In this document: positions 36,698 to 46,116 of the stretch, one piece after another
Layout: every line of letters starts with the position of its first letter
Position numbering within the stretch: the stretch's first letter is position 1
NCBI GenBank assembly: GCA_022448645.1
Contig: JAKVBZ010000003.1
Span: 128,507-192,506 of the forward strand
Origin: Pirellulaceae bacterium
GTDB lineage: Bacteria > Planctomycetota > Planctomycetia > Pirellulales > Pirellulaceae
Length of the DNA: 64,000 nt
Direction: 5' to 3'
Notes under the pieces: model-generated
The model's input: the letters and a program-made list of their open reading frames with translations, nothing else
Databases searched by the model: none
Told to the model about the DNA's origin: nothing
Translations under genes and position numbers: made by a program

Positions 36698-38083
36698 TCA
36701 AAAGCCTTTTTTTGCCTGCGGCGCTTCGCGTTGTGATGGATTGGTTCGTGTGACCACATAGATCGGAATGCCACACAGGACGGGAACGATCCCAATCAGT
36801 GACAACCATCTCGCATAGTCGAAACTGGCATACAGCATGAAGCAGCACATCAAGCAGAATGTCGCCGGAAGCCATGGATAGAAGGGCACGGAAAATGGAC
36901 GATCCACAGCGGGGTATCGAAAACGTAGGATGAACAAAGACAAGCCTGAGGCCAGGAAAAACAGCCAAAAAACAGGAGCGGTGGCGCTGACCAGTAGATT
37001 GAATCCACCACCGAAGTCCGTCCACGGCAGAGGTCGAATGTGCAGCCAATGCAATCCTTGATCGACCAATTGTTGCCCGTTTTCCGTTCCGACTAGGGCA
37101 ATCAGAATCGTCGTCACCACCGCTTGTGCAGCAATGGATCTCACCGGAACTCCCCAGTCAGTATGCCATCCTCCCAGCCAGCCGAACACCCAATGGTCGT
37201 TTCCTAGGGTCGCATAAATGCGTGACCCGGCGAGGATGATACCGTTGACGGCTCCCAGTGCCGAAACCATTACTAGAATGCTCATCCAGATTGAACCTCG
37301 CTCACCAAGTGTTGCCTTCAAAACATCCGTTGCGGGCGTGTTACTCATTCTTAACCCTTCAAAGCCAAGCCCCCATAGATAGGCAAAATTGATTGCCAAG
37401 TAGATCGACGTGATCGTTGCGGTACCGAGAACGAGTGCGCGGGGAATGTTGCGTTGAGGATCCCGGACTTCGGCAGCAACGAATGCCATGTCATGCCATC
37501 CACCGTAGGCGTAAAGGACTAGAATCATTGCCAATCCCCAACCACGTCCCTGGACGGGGCCTGTCGTTGCAAACGAGGTACCATTGCCCCAGAGCACGCC
37601 TGAAATAACAATCACCACGACGCCTGTAAGCTTGCCAACCGTTAAGAGGTTTTGCACAGTTTTTCCCATGGCGAGGCCCAACATATTGGCAAACGACAAC
37701 AGGACCACAGCCAGGATAGCTAAAAGTACCACTTGTTTGTCTGCCAAAGACCAAAGGTCACTGGCGTAGTTACCGAACACGTATGCCATGGCACCAGTAC
37801 TTCCAGTGAGCACCGCGACAAGCTGAGCCCAACCAAATAAGAATCCGACACCAGGGCCGAATGCTTTCGTCAGGTAAACATAGTCGCCCCCTGAGTGGGG
37901 ATACGTTGATGCTAATTCTGCGTAGCATAAAGCGCCGATCAATGACAGCATTCCTCCCAATAGCCAGATTCCCATACCGTGCCACGGTCCGGAAACATTG
38001 CTAAAGACAGTAGGAGGAGATTCGAAGATCGTTACGCCCACCACAATGCCAATCATCAGACTTACGGCATCGTACAGATTCAA
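36698..38083 (-). CDS. APC-family amino acid permease
   Basis: A 461-residue integral membrane protein of the amino acid/polyamine/organocation superfamily with about 12 helices. The first helix contains SLMIGIVVGVTIFESPPTVF, the substrate-binding unwound region, and the second has WLLGGMLSLIGALCYAELAS, TYPHSGGDYVYLTKAFGPGV and AYVFGNYA. The mid-protein YAYGGWHDMAFVAAEVRDPQ RNIPRAL loop is typical of APC transporters. Substrate unknown. The small hypothetical gene upstream on the same strand (start 38518) may be in the same transcript; the gap is 105 bases. Confidence 0.87.
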   Translation of the reverse strand: MNLYDAVSLMIGIVVGVTIFESPPTVFSNVSGPWHGMGIWLLGGMLSLIGALCYAELASTYPHSGGDYVYLTKAFGPGVGFLFGWAQLVAVLTGSTGAMAYVFGNYASDLWSLADKQVVLLAILAVVLLSFANMLGLAMGKTVQNLLTVGKLTGVVVIVISGVLWGNGTSFATTGPVQGRGWGLAMILVLYAYGGWHDMAFVAAEVRDPQRNIPRALVLGTATITSIYLAINFAYLWGLGFEGLRMSNTPATDVLKATLGERGSIWMSILVMVSALGAVNGIILAGSRIYATLGNDHWVFGWLGGWHTDWGVPVRSIAAQAVVTTILIALVGTENGQQLVDQGLHWLHIRPLPWTDFGGGFNLLVSATAPVFWLFFLASGLSLFILRFRYPAVDRPFSVPFYPWLPATFCLMCCFMLYASFDYARWLSLIGIVPVLCGIPIYVVTRTNPSQREAPQAKKGF

Positions 38084-38188
38084 CCGCTTGACGGTGTCAC
38101 TGGTAATGGGTTGCTCCTCGTGTCACAAACCGCTGCAGTTTTGAAGAAGGTGAATTTGCTGTGGAAGCAACGGCAGGTCCTGTCCGAG

Positions 38189-38518
38189 TCAAGCCCCAGC
38201 AGCGCGACGATGGGAGGTGACTTCGATGGCAGGCATGATGACAAGAAGTTCTTCACCGTCGTTACCATAAAAGGTAACGGAATTTTCGTCGATGAGCCAA
38301 ATAGCATACCCGTCACCTTGGCGGAATCTCCGTCCGCAGAAATGCCCACCGTGGATCAAAAAGGTTTCCAGAAAAGGCTGGTTTTCCGCATAGCCAAGTT
38401 CCTGGAATTGGTTGTGGATGAGCTCGCGAACGGTATCTGCGTGGGAACCTGAATGGGACATGGTGAGCTTTGTCATTTGCAATCTGGCAGGGTTCGAGAG
38501 TCGAATTGGGAGCGTCAT
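38189..38518 (-). CDS. Small conserved-looking hypothetical protein
   Basis: A 109-residue frame, more likely starting at the ATG at residue 15 (38476, MTKLTMSHSGSHADTVRE) or 20, giving about 95 residues. The content is protein-like: TVRELIHNQFQELGYAENQP, FLETFLIHGGHFCGRRFRQG and DGYAIWLIDENSVTFYGNDG. No membrane segment or known motif is seen. Its regular strand pattern and composition fit a small cytoplasmic alpha/beta protein. No Shine-Dalgarno is visible at any candidate start. It lies 105 bases upstream of the APC permease on the same strand. Confidence 0.6.
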   Translation of the reverse strand: MTLPIRLSNPARLQMTKLTMSHSGSHADTVRELIHNQFQELGYAENQPFLETFLIHGGHFCGRRFRQGDGYAIWLIDENSVTFYGNDGEELLVIMPAIEVTSHRRAAGA

Positions 38519-38797
38519 TGGCAGGTGCCAAGGGTGTTCTACGACCTAAACGATGGCCGACAACGTGCAAGCACCCCCAGGCTGTCTATCGCTGTGAATG
38601 ATCAAGTAAACGGACGAATTGCCAATACGCTTACAGTACACTACTGCATCGTCTGAAACTGTGGGAGGAAATGATGGCCTGGAGATAAGGCCAGAAAGTT
38701 GACGTAGTTTAACAGTGATCGCTTGGCAATGCTTCTTGGCTAGCACTCGTGATAGCGATTTTCAGATGGCGGCTGGCACAAGCCGAGTCGCCTTGTT

Positions 38798-39919
38798 TTA
38801 ACGCGACATAATAAACGAGACGGAGCGGTCTTCGACTTCTGACCCTTTCTCCACATAACCAGCGATTTGTCCATGGTCATTTATCGCTTGAGCACAACTA
38901 TACATCATCATGTTAGGAAACTTGAGCGGAGTTGGCTTGTCTTTGGACCAGACAAATGCTTGAGGACCACCTTCTGGTCCGTACGGATCGTCACTGTATC
39001 CAACCACTGTGCCTTGATTGTTGATGGCGAGCCCCTGACTGCTCTGGTCACCTGGCAGCAAATCCAGCAACTGGAATTTGTCATTGGCATTGATAACAAA
39101 AGCCCGGCGATGGTTGTTCAAGATGACAGAACCTGTGAGCATTCCTTGATTGTTGATGCCGTACAACCGGCATGGGCCGTCTCGAAGCTGACGATGTTTC
39201 CATTTGCCAGCTTCATTTTGTTGCCATTTAAACAAGGAACTTTCATACATGGGGAATTCACCAGAAGCGATCCGCGCGGTGATGCAAGCTGCAATTTGCT
39301 TGCCATCGTCACTGATGACAACACGACTTGCCAATAGCACGGGATTGTAGTCATGAATGGTGGTTAACGAACTGCATTTCCAAGCAGTAGACGTTTTTCT
39401 CCACACACATGGAAGCATGCGTGGAGGGTTGGATCCTGTGGAATAACCGACGATCCAATGGCCGTCTGCACTGATGTCCAGGGCATGAGAACCACGATGT
39501 CCCGGCAGTGTGCCCAACCCAATCGTTTGGTCGGTTTGGGCGTTCCAGCAAAAGGCTTGTAGGCTTCCTGCGGGGTGCGTCAGTGATCGGCTGACGAAAC
39601 CGACAACCGTACCGTCATCGCTTATCGCTTCTGGGTCAACGTTGGTGTATCCGGCCAACACCTCGATCCGCTGCTCCTCGCCGTTTGCGAAAAAATATGG
39701 GACCTGGCCCAGTCCCAGAGGATCGAGTGCGACTTCTTTCCGGCCGACAATCTGACCGTGCTGATTCATGTCAACGACTTGGCTGATGCCCACAGAGTTT
39801 TCGATAAATGTAAATTGTGGTTCTTTGCCTGGTGCAGTACCTACTGAGGTCGCTACCACCAGCAAAGCGATCGAAAAGTCAAACCAAGGGCGCGTTGCCA
39901 TCGAATACAAGCTAGTCAT
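38798..39919 (-). CDS. Exported HAF-repeat-like protein
   Basis: A 373-residue exported protein: signal region with FDFSIALLVVATSVGTAPG, then repeated units such as VDMNQHGQIVGRKEVALDPL, ISDDGTVVGFVSRSLTHPAG, ISADGHWIVGYSTGSNPPRM, GINNQGMLTGSVILNNHRRA, INNQGTVVGYSDDPYGPEGG and INDHGQIAGYVEKGSEVEDR. This I-N/S-x-x-G-x-I/V-V-G-Y pattern is that of HAF-type extracellular repeats, probably beta-propeller-like. No catalytic residues are obvious. The start at 39919 (MTSLYSMATRPWF) is preceded by GGGAA seven bases away; the frame extends to 40000 but without a site. Confidence 0.8.
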   Translation of the reverse strand: MTSLYSMATRPWFDFSIALLVVATSVGTAPGKEPQFTFIENSVGISQVVDMNQHGQIVGRKEVALDPLGLGQVPYFFANGEEQRIEVLAGYTNVDPEAISDDGTVVGFVSRSLTHPAGSLQAFCWNAQTDQTIGLGTLPGHRGSHALDISADGHWIVGYSTGSNPPRMLPCVWRKTSTAWKCSSLTTIHDYNPVLLASRVVISDDGKQIAACITARIASGEFPMYESSLFKWQQNEAGKWKHRQLRDGPCRLYGINNQGMLTGSVILNNHRRAFVINANDKFQLLDLLPGDQSSQGLAINNQGTVVGYSDDPYGPEGGPQAFVWSKDKPTPLKFPNMMMYSCAQAINDHGQIAGYVEKGSEVEDRSVSFIMSR

Positions 39920-40546
39920 TTCCTGATTCCCTGATGTCGCACAACGATCGATATTGTAGTCAATTTCGAAAAGAGATACGGCCCGCCAAATACGATTCAA
40001 CGGGCCGCACTCACGAGGGGGTAAGACTTAAATTGATGGCAACCAGGTATGGTTTCCGTCTTTGGGGACGGCATTGCCTCAAGAAAAATGAGCCTCTTCT
40101 GCTGTTCAGATCCAATAGAATGCAAGCAGTGTGCCAGTTTCGTAGTGATTACAAGTACGAATGCAACAAGTTTTGTTGTGGATGTGGTTTATGCAGAACA
40201 AAACTTTGCTGGATTTCCAGGTTTGCTAGTGCCGTCGTGGAGAAAGTGTCTCATTTTGCGACGATTCTCTGAAATTGAGACAATGGGCACCTGATACAGG
40301 GGAGGAACGGCAAGTTGTCGGGGATCCACACGAAGACCACGAGCCAGGGTAAACTAAGAGCCCCTGGCAGGCCGAAGAAAACAATAGTAGCCAAGTCGCG
40401 CATCGCCATCGGCCTGCGTGTCCCAGCACTGTAAACGGTCGTCAGCTACGTGGTGGCAGTGTAAGGCTTGTGAGTAAGCATTTTCCTGCTATTCCACCTG
40501 CTAGCAAACGCAACCATGTTGAGGAAAACCAAGGAAGGTTTTTCCC
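39920..40546. other. Intergenic region between divergent genes
   Basis: About 630 bases between the HAF-type gene (minus) and the glycosyltransferase (plus). Open frames of up to 112 codons show no recognisable product. GGAAGG precedes the glycosyltransferase by eight bases. A purine-rich GGGGAGGAACGG near 40300 is not followed by a frame. No RNA gene is evident. Confidence 0.4.
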
Positions 40547-41536
40547 ATGCCTAGTGTCTCGATTGTGATTCCCGCTCGATACCGTGTGGACCTGTTAGAG
40601 GACACTCTCGTATCGGTTCTAGAGAAGCGACCTCGGGACGCCGAGGTGCTTGTTGTACACCACGGGAATTATTCAGATCCATACGATTTAGCGGACGAAG
40701 TGAGATTCGTTCGTGTCGATCCTCAGTCTAGTTTCGCAGAAATCATCCAGGCCGGAGCGTTGGCGAGCCAAGGAGCGGTCACGCATTTACTTGCAAGTGG
40801 GATGCGGGTCACGGAAGGGTGGCTGGAACCCGCAATGGCTAGCTTTGAATCTGACGTTTGTGGGGCCGTGACTCCCGTGATCATGGATGACGAAGGACAT
40901 ATGTTGTCCTGTGGCATCCATTGTGGATTGGCAGGGTCGCGAAAATGGACGAGCACACGCCACCGATCGCGGTCGATCGGGCCACCTTTCGAGGCAGCAT
41001 TTTTCCGACGCGATCTACTGTTGGACTTGTTGGAAGTCAATCTCCGTTCTAACGAACTCAGCTATGAGACACTGAACGTCAGTCTAGATTGGTCATTACA
41101 GGTATTGGGATTCCACACAGATTATGTTTCCGACTGTCGCGTCTTAGGGCCTCCACCAATCATGCCAACAGGTTCGGCATTTCGTGCGGGATCATCAGCC
41201 GAAAGACTTGTGTTGCGCCACGCGGAGCAGATCGGCCGTTGGAGGGCCGTTCTGTTGCACCCGCTAGCATGTACCCATCAGTTTGTGTTGGACATCGTTC
41301 GCGGTAGTGCCTTCCAGCGGCTACTGGGACGGGTGTGGGGAATCTCGAACGTGGCAGATGCACGACGCCATGAGGCCGCGCTGCTCCAACTCATGGTGGA
41401 ATACAGCACCTCAGCTGCAGAAGCTGGCGTTGACGAAGCACCTACCGAAAGTATCACGATCCCGATCAGCCGTGCGAGACGCTCACGTCTTAGGCACGAT
41501 CATGATGACTTTTACCCCCAGGCCCGAGCGGGCTAA
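40547..41536 (+). CDS. Family 2-like glycosyltransferase
   Basis: A 329-residue cytoplasmic protein with the GT-A fold entry SVSIVIPARYRVDLLEDTLV, VLVVHHGNYSDPYDLADEVR and SFAEIIQAGALASQGAVTHL, typical of family 2 glycosyltransferases although the usual DDxSxD is replaced by HHGN. The D-x-D position falls near LASGMRVTEGWLEPAMASFE and the acceptor region near EAAFFRRDLLLDLLEVNL. The C-terminal third is helical and basic. Substrate unknown. AAGGAAGG lies eight bases before the ATG. It converges on the alpha-CTD-like gene, 22 bases from its stop. Confidence 0.75.
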   Translation: MPSVSIVIPARYRVDLLEDTLVSVLEKRPRDAEVLVVHHGNYSDPYDLADEVRFVRVDPQSSFAEIIQAGALASQGAVTHLLASGMRVTEGWLEPAMASFESDVCGAVTPVIMDDEGHMLSCGIHCGLAGSRKWTSTRHRSRSIGPPFEAAFFRRDLLLDLLEVNLRSNELSYETLNVSLDWSLQVLGFHTDYVSDCRVLGPPPIMPTGSAFRAGSSAERLVLRHAEQIGRWRAVLLHPLACTHQFVLDIVRGSAFQRLLGRVWGISNVADARRHEAALLQLMVEYSTSAAEAGVDEAPTESITIPISRARRSRLRHDHDDFYPQARAG

Positions 41537-41558
41537 CCCACATCAACAAACAGAAGGC

Positions 41559-42659
41559 TTATTCGCTGTTGGTGTGAATTTCTGTCTCAGAATCATGCTG
41601 GGTCGAGTACTTGTCGGGATAGAACAACTCTCGCACGCCATTCAGCAGGTATAGATCATTAGGACTGGAACAGGCTGATTCACACCAATTGGTAAACGAC
41701 CTTAACTGGTCATCTCCTTCTGGCCAGCGAACGTTCATGATCTTGCTACAATCATCGAGCAATTGGTAGATCCGAGCGCGTGTTACCCCCAGCTTACGAG
41801 ATTGCATACGTACGCTCATAGGTGGTTCATGAAGTCCAATACGACTGGATGCCAATTGTGCCACGGCGGGCCCAGCGTCCGTTTCTATTTGCGAAATGAT
41901 CGGCAACGCAAGTTCGTTTCGGACTTCATCGTTCGTTGGTCCAGTCGGACGTCCCATTACGCTAATGATCCAACGTTCTATGGGATCGATAAACTTAGGA
42001 ACCAAGCGGACATCAAGATGACCTTGTTGATTTGCAGACGACACGAGTTCATGCACTAAGTAAAAGACTTCCAGTACCACACGCACGCGCTTCTCACCGT
42101 GCGTTTTCAGTTGTCGGATTTCTGAGACCGAGTAGTTGACGTAAGCGCTCAACGGCGTCGTCCAGATCACCGTCGGTAAAGATTGGAGGGTAGGTGCCAG
42201 ACGGCCCAATTCCTCGTTTCCCAATCCATTCGACCGGACAGTATCCCGCCACTTTGCCCACAAAGCTTCCGAAACCAGCGATGGGTCGAATTGCTGAGGT
42301 GGAACTCCATCGGCGGTGGAGAATGGGAAATTCTCTATCACTTCAGTAACACCCACACTGGCTGGGACAGGTGTGTCGCTGGAATTTTCTTGGGAAGCTC
42401 GGTGCAAGAGCGTTACCAGCGAACCGATCTTCTTTTGTCCAATCCCGGCGGTGTTTGCCAAATCGTCAAAGGATGTGTCGAGGAGATCGCCGAGGGTACG
42501 TCCTAGGAATGCCAAAGGAAGTCGCCGATCATTTGGTAAAGCCCAATAAGCTAAGGGCTTTTCCATGGAGTCACGAAATCTGTCCTCAAGCAAAGCACGT
42601 CGAACTTCATCAAACTGATTGTTAAGCTTACAATTCTCGGCCGAGGTCGCTTTAGCCAT
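41559..42659 (-). CDS. Predicted DNA-binding protein with two RNAP-alpha-CTD-like segments
   Basis: A 366-residue hydrophilic protein, unnamed. Residues 50-87 (FLGRTLGDLLDTSFDDLANT followed by AGIGQKKIGSLVTLL) match the helix-hairpin-helix pattern of the RNA polymerase alpha C-terminal domain. A second, weaker copy is at 165-205 (SAYVNYSVSEIRQLKTHGEK). Near 282-303, SVRMQSRKLGVTRARIYQLL resembles a helix-turn-helix like sigma region 4. A transcription or replication role is inferred. The start at 42659 (MAKATSAENCK) is chosen because the frame upstream to 42944 is of unlike composition and reads as non-coding; AAGG lies about 11 bases before the ATG. Confidence 0.75.
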   Translation of the reverse strand: MAKATSAENCKLNNQFDEVRRALLEDRFRDSMEKPLAYWALPNDRRLPLAFLGRTLGDLLDTSFDDLANTAGIGQKKIGSLVTLLHRASQENSSDTPVPASVGVTEVIENFPFSTADGVPPQQFDPSLVSEALWAKWRDTVRSNGLGNEELGRLAPTLQSLPTVIWTTPLSAYVNYSVSEIRQLKTHGEKRVRVVLEVFYLVHELVSSANQQGHLDVRLVPKFIDPIERWIISVMGRPTGPTNDEVRNELALPIISQIETDAGPAVAQLASSRIGLHEPPMSVRMQSRKLGVTRARIYQLLDDCSKIMNVRWPEGDDQLRSFTNWCESACSSPNDLYLLNGVRELFYPDKYSTQHDSETEIHTNSE

Positions 42660-43224
42660 GTTCCACTCTGCCTTATAGGTCCGTCTTGAGAATGATGCGG
42701 GCCAGCAGCCGGTCACACAACTTGGCAACTTCAATAAGAAATACAACTCCGCTAGGACACAGGCATTTGTTAAATGGCCATGTGACGAATGAATCGTTGA
42801 TGGGACGATTATCATCCTAACGGTTCGATATGGCAGACAAACTGATTCTGTCTGAGTCGAATCTGTCTGCTTTTGTCGAACGGCACGTAGAGGACGTATG
42901 CCTGTATCGAAGACATATTGTGAACGGCGGAAGCAATGCATCACCGGGGATGAACCACCAATGATAGATTACTCAAGTTATCGCACGTCCAAATCCCCCC
43001 CTATGTGGTCAGTTTAATTCCTCTAATGTTACGTATGTTAGTACAACCAGCTTTAAACCAAATCTGGAACCATTTTTAGCCAGGGAGAAAACTCGGTCAA
43101 GATATCGGCGGAGAAAAACCTGAAAATTTGTGAAATCCTTGTGTTGTGCCGTTTTCAGAAAAAAATACGGAGTGGCAAATCCGGGATTGACAGGTACATC
43201 CAAGCACCTCCATGAGCTACTGCT
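42660..43224. other. Intergenic region upstream of the alpha-CTD-like gene
   Basis: About 565 bases between divergent genes. The minus-strand frame that extends from the regulator is rejected, and a 64-codon minus-strand frame at 43009-43203 has no Shine-Dalgarno or family. The stretch is rich in A and T around 43010-43170 and probably holds promoters for both flanks. I see nothing else. Confidence 0.4.
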
Positions 43225-43572
43225 ATGTGCGAGCCTATCGTGCTAAGTTTGATTTGTTCTCAGTGTTCGGCTTCGTTGAAACCGACGGATGAACACTGTC
43301 CTCAGTGTGGGATAGCGATTCCAGGACCGTTGTCCGTCCAAACTGAGCGTGCGGACACTTGGTGGCAGCAGCGATCTAACGTGCTGGCAGTGCTTTTTCT
43401 CGTACTAGCAGTGTTTGGTTTGTTTTGGCTGTGGAAGAGTGACGCTTTTTCCACCAAAGCCAAGTGGATGTGGACCGTTGTGGTGATCGTTTATACAGCC
43501 CTACTGCTCTGGCTTACCTGGCTGGCGATCCTCTACTTGGCCACACAAATCGAAACGCTGCAAGCCATTTGA
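43225..43572 (+). CDS. Zinc-ribbon membrane protein
   Basis: A 115-residue protein with an N-terminal zinc ribbon, CxxC-x10-CxxC (Cys11, Cys14, Cys25, Cys28 in CSQCSASLKPTDEHCPQCG), followed by a linker and two transmembrane helices (NVLAVLFLVLAVFGLFWLW and VVVIVYTALLLWLTWLAILY). The arrangement is common in planctomycetes for small proteins of unknown role. The second helix is near the C-terminus. It converges on the gene at 43612 across a perfect hairpin. Confidence 0.75.
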   Translation: MCEPIVLSLICSQCSASLKPTDEHCPQCGIAIPGPLSVQTERADTWWQQRSNVLAVLFLVLAVFGLFWLWKSDAFSTKAKWMWTVVVIVYTALLLWLTWLAILYLATQIETLQAI

Positions 43573-43586
43573 AAAACCTTAGATAA

Positions 43587-43626
43587 AGGCCACAATCTTG
43601 GATGTGAACCTTTAGGATTGTGGCCT
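43587..43626. terminator. Perfect 11-bp hairpin between convergent genes
   Basis: AGGCCACAATC at 43587-43597 pairs perfectly with GATTGTGGCCT at 43616-43626, leaving an 18-base loop. It lies between the stop of the zinc-ribbon gene (43572) and the end of the minus-strand gene, overlapping that gene's last four codons and its TAA at 43612-43614. It is probably a shared terminator, with no clear T-run. Confidence 0.6.
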
Positions 43627-44439
43627 CCCGTAGAATTTGGTGATATCGATTCCCTGCCGTTGTTCTTCTTCCAACAGCTTCATACGGGTTTCTAACCGAT
43701 CTAAACGGCGCATCATATTCGGCAGCAAATCAGCAGATTGGTCGATGGCTTCTGGCCGCGGTACACACGGGTATCCCAAATGACGCTGCAAAGCAGAGAA
43801 CAAAAAGAGTGGATCTTTCTGTCGATTGGCCCAGGCAATTTTACCTTCGGCTTCTCCGAATAGAATTTGCTCCGGTGATACACGAGTTGATGATGGCCGA
43901 TGTTCTTGACGCTGTTGAAAGAACTGGCTGCGTACATAGACCATGTCCGCAAAATCCACGATTCCGATTTGACGACGGACGATCAGGATCCAATCTTTCC
44001 AGGCTTTATCAAACACTGGGTCATCTGCTATCGCAGACAATCCACGGTCATAGTTCAGGCGGTGTCGGCAGAGTGTTTCAAATTGGTATAAGAACAAACC
44101 TTGTTGCGTCAATTCCTCGCTACGATACTTGGCTTCCAAATGCAAGATATCGAAAGCAAGCCTTGTGTCGAATCGTCCTTGATCGTTTTCAGCTTCCATT
44201 GCCAAATAACTTTGAAAGGGCGCGAAGTAGTGGTTCAAACGGGCCATTGCTGGCGCGAACGCTCCTTGGTGACGGATTTCGCTAAGCATGTAATCCACAG
44301 CCAACGGCAGTTTCGTGGTTGCTAAACATTCATGGCGCAGCCCGCCAAGGACTTCCTGGATAGGTAAACTTTGCCGGATTCTCTCGGAAAGAGCGCGGAA
44401 AAAATGTGCTTGTTCGACATATTCTGCACGACTTAACAT
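43612..44439 (-). CDS. Hypothetical helical protein of planctomycete type
   Basis: A 275-residue cytoplasmic protein beginning MLSRAEYVEQAHFFRALSER, an opening I recognise from planctomycete proteins of unknown function. The rest is mostly helical (HQGAFAPAMARLNHYFAPFQ, FDTRLAFDILHLEAKYRSEE, FLYQFETLCRHRLNYDRGLS) and ends in a coiled-coil-like RRLDRLETRMKLLEEEQRQG. No catalytic motif is apparent. The frame extends upstream to 44568, only 15 bases from ribBA; the extra 43 residues lack a Shine-Dalgarno and overlap sequence more suited to the ribBA promoter, including TATAAT at 44491. Start choice is moderately secure. Confidence 0.7.
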   Translation of the reverse strand: MLSRAEYVEQAHFFRALSERIRQSLPIQEVLGGLRHECLATTKLPLAVDYMLSEIRHQGAFAPAMARLNHYFAPFQSYLAMEAENDQGRFDTRLAFDILHLEAKYRSEELTQQGLFLYQFETLCRHRLNYDRGLSAIADDPVFDKAWKDWILIVRRQIGIVDFADMVYVRSQFFQQRQEHRPSSTRVSPEQILFGEAEGKIAWANRQKDPLFLFSALQRHLGYPCVPRPEAIDQSADLLPNMMRRLDRLETRMKLLEEEQRQGIDITKFYGRPQS

Positions 44440-44582
44440 GTGGACCGCCGGGATTTTCAGCGCCTCTGGAATAACAGCTGTTTTCTCTTGTATAATACCG
44501 CTAGTTGATGCAAAGACATAGTGTTCCGTTTCATCGCCGCAAAGGCCGATGAAAAACAGCGTAATCATTCAGGAGTTACCCT

Positions 44583-45794
44583 ATGCAGTTTTCCACCATA
44601 CAAGAGGCGATTGATGCCATTGCGCGCGGTGAACTAGTCATCGTCGTGGATGCCGAAGACCGTGAGAACGAAGGAGACTTTGTCTGCGCGGCCGAGCGGA
44701 TCTCGCCGGAATTGGTGAACTTCATGATTACTCACGGGCGAGGTTTGCCTTGTGTCTCTTTGTTGCCCGAAGCTTGCCGTAAGTTGAGTTTGAATCCTAT
44801 GGTGGATGATAATACGGCACCATTGCGAACGGCATTCACAGTGACTGTGGATCATCGCTCCGTCAAAACTGGGATCACAGCGGACGAACGGGCAGAGACC
44901 ATTCGTGCTTTGGTCGATCCGGCTAGTGAGCCGAATGATTTTCTTCGTCCGGGACATATATTACCTTTGGTGGCCAAGGAAGGTGGAGTCTTGCGCCGTG
45001 CAGGGCACACGGAAGCAGCTGTCGATCTGGCTCGTATGGCCGGTTTGGCGCCAGCGGGAGTCCTCTGCGAAATACTAAACGAGGAAGGTGGCCGAGCCGA
45101 CCGAAAAGAGCTATTGGATTTGGCATGCCAATATGACCTGAAGATTATCTCTATCGAACAGTTGATTGCCCAACGTCGAGTTTCAGAGAAGCTTGTCGTA
45201 CGAACCGCTGAAGCGTCTCTACCTACACGATTCGGTTCATTTAAAATCTTTGTCTATGATGTCAAATATGAATCTCACCAGCCTGTTGCGCTGGTGATGG
45301 GCGATCCTGCACGTGTGGCAGCACCCTTGGTCAGGTTACACTCCAGTTGCTTCACTGGTGACTTGATCAATTCTTTGCGGTGCGATTGCGGTGACCAGCT
45401 ACGTATGGCGTTGGAGATGATCGGTCAAGAAGGGAACGGTGTCCTCGTCTATCTTTCCCAGGAAGGACGCGGGATAGGTTTGACTGAAAAGATCAAAGCC
45501 TATGCTTTGCAGGATCAAGGTTTGGACACCGTAGAAGCCAATCATGCGTTGGGCTTTAAGGCGGATATGAGAGATTATGGAGTCGGAATTCAAGTCCTCA
45601 AAGATTTAGGCCTCAAGCAGGTAAGGCTCCTGACTAATAATCCTAAAAAGACGGACGCTTTCATCTATGGAGGTTTTGATCTGAAAGTGATTGATCAGGT
45701 CCCTATCGTGCCTCCGATGAACGATCATAATGTGAATTATCTGGCGACCAAACGGGACAAAATGGGACACCAGTTTCCAGGTAGTCCTCGTTAG
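44583..45794 (+). CDS. ribBA: Bifunctional DHBP synthase / GTP cyclohydrolase II
   Basis: Fused enzyme supplying both precursors of riboflavin: RibB (residues 1-205) makes 3,4-dihydroxy-2-butanone 4-phosphate from ribulose 5-phosphate, and RibA (206-403) converts GTP. RibB landmarks are DAEDRENEGDFVCAAE, FMITHGRGLPCVSL, TAFTVTVDHRSVKTGITADE and RRAGHTEAAVDLARMAG. RibA has the zinc-binding SSCFTGDLINSLRCDCGDQL, the catalytic YLSQEGRGIGLTEKIKAYAL and LLTNNPKKTDAF. AGGAG is seven bases before the ATG. TATAAT at 44491-44496 is a possible -10 element, without a convincing -35. The gene stands alone; no other riboflavin gene is near. Confidence 0.96.
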   Translation: MQFSTIQEAIDAIARGELVIVVDAEDRENEGDFVCAAERISPELVNFMITHGRGLPCVSLLPEACRKLSLNPMVDDNTAPLRTAFTVTVDHRSVKTGITADERAETIRALVDPASEPNDFLRPGHILPLVAKEGGVLRRAGHTEAAVDLARMAGLAPAGVLCEILNEEGGRADRKELLDLACQYDLKIISIEQLIAQRRVSEKLVVRTAEASLPTRFGSFKIFVYDVKYESHQPVALVMGDPARVAAPLVRLHSSCFTGDLINSLRCDCGDQLRMALEMIGQEGNGVLVYLSQEGRGIGLTEKIKAYALQDQGLDTVEANHALGFKADMRDYGVGIQVLKDLGLKQVRLLTNNPKKTDAFIYGGFDLKVIDQVPIVPPMNDHNVNYLATKRDKMGHQFPGSPR

Positions 45795-46116
45795 ACAACT
45801 GTCGATTTGCTGATGTGGCGCAACAGGAAATCGGCCGGAGGATTCGTCGCTTAGACTCCTTGGCATGCTCGCGATATGGAACCAGAGGCGAGTGACGTCT
45901 GTTCCATGGAATCGTCATCATGTTTGTCGCTTGCGGGATTCCGTAACCCGTTTGGCAGCTCCATTGAGTACGCTCGAGACGATTTGTTTTGACTCGAGCT
46001 GTTTTGTGAGCTAAAAATCTATTGGACGCGTTCGCGTCACTTCATCGCAGGAACTACCACGTTCCGATCCGAAATACACTTCGCTAAGCTACTGCGTTTA
46101 TTCCACGGATTCTCTG
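45795..46116. other. Intergenic region with 7-bp hairpin
   Basis: About 320 bases between ribBA and the PilZ-like gene on the same strand. GCTCGAG at 45972-45978 and CTCGAGC at 45993-45999 form a perfect inverted repeat with a 14-base loop, followed by TGTTTTGTGAGC, a possible terminator of ribBA. Otherwise no gene or RNA is apparent. Confidence 0.4.

Noticed and set aside
44440..44568. N-terminal extension of the gene at 43612
   Set aside because: The extension has no Shine-Dalgarno and covers likely promoter sequence of ribBA, while the internal MLSRAEYVEQA start fits the remembered family opening.
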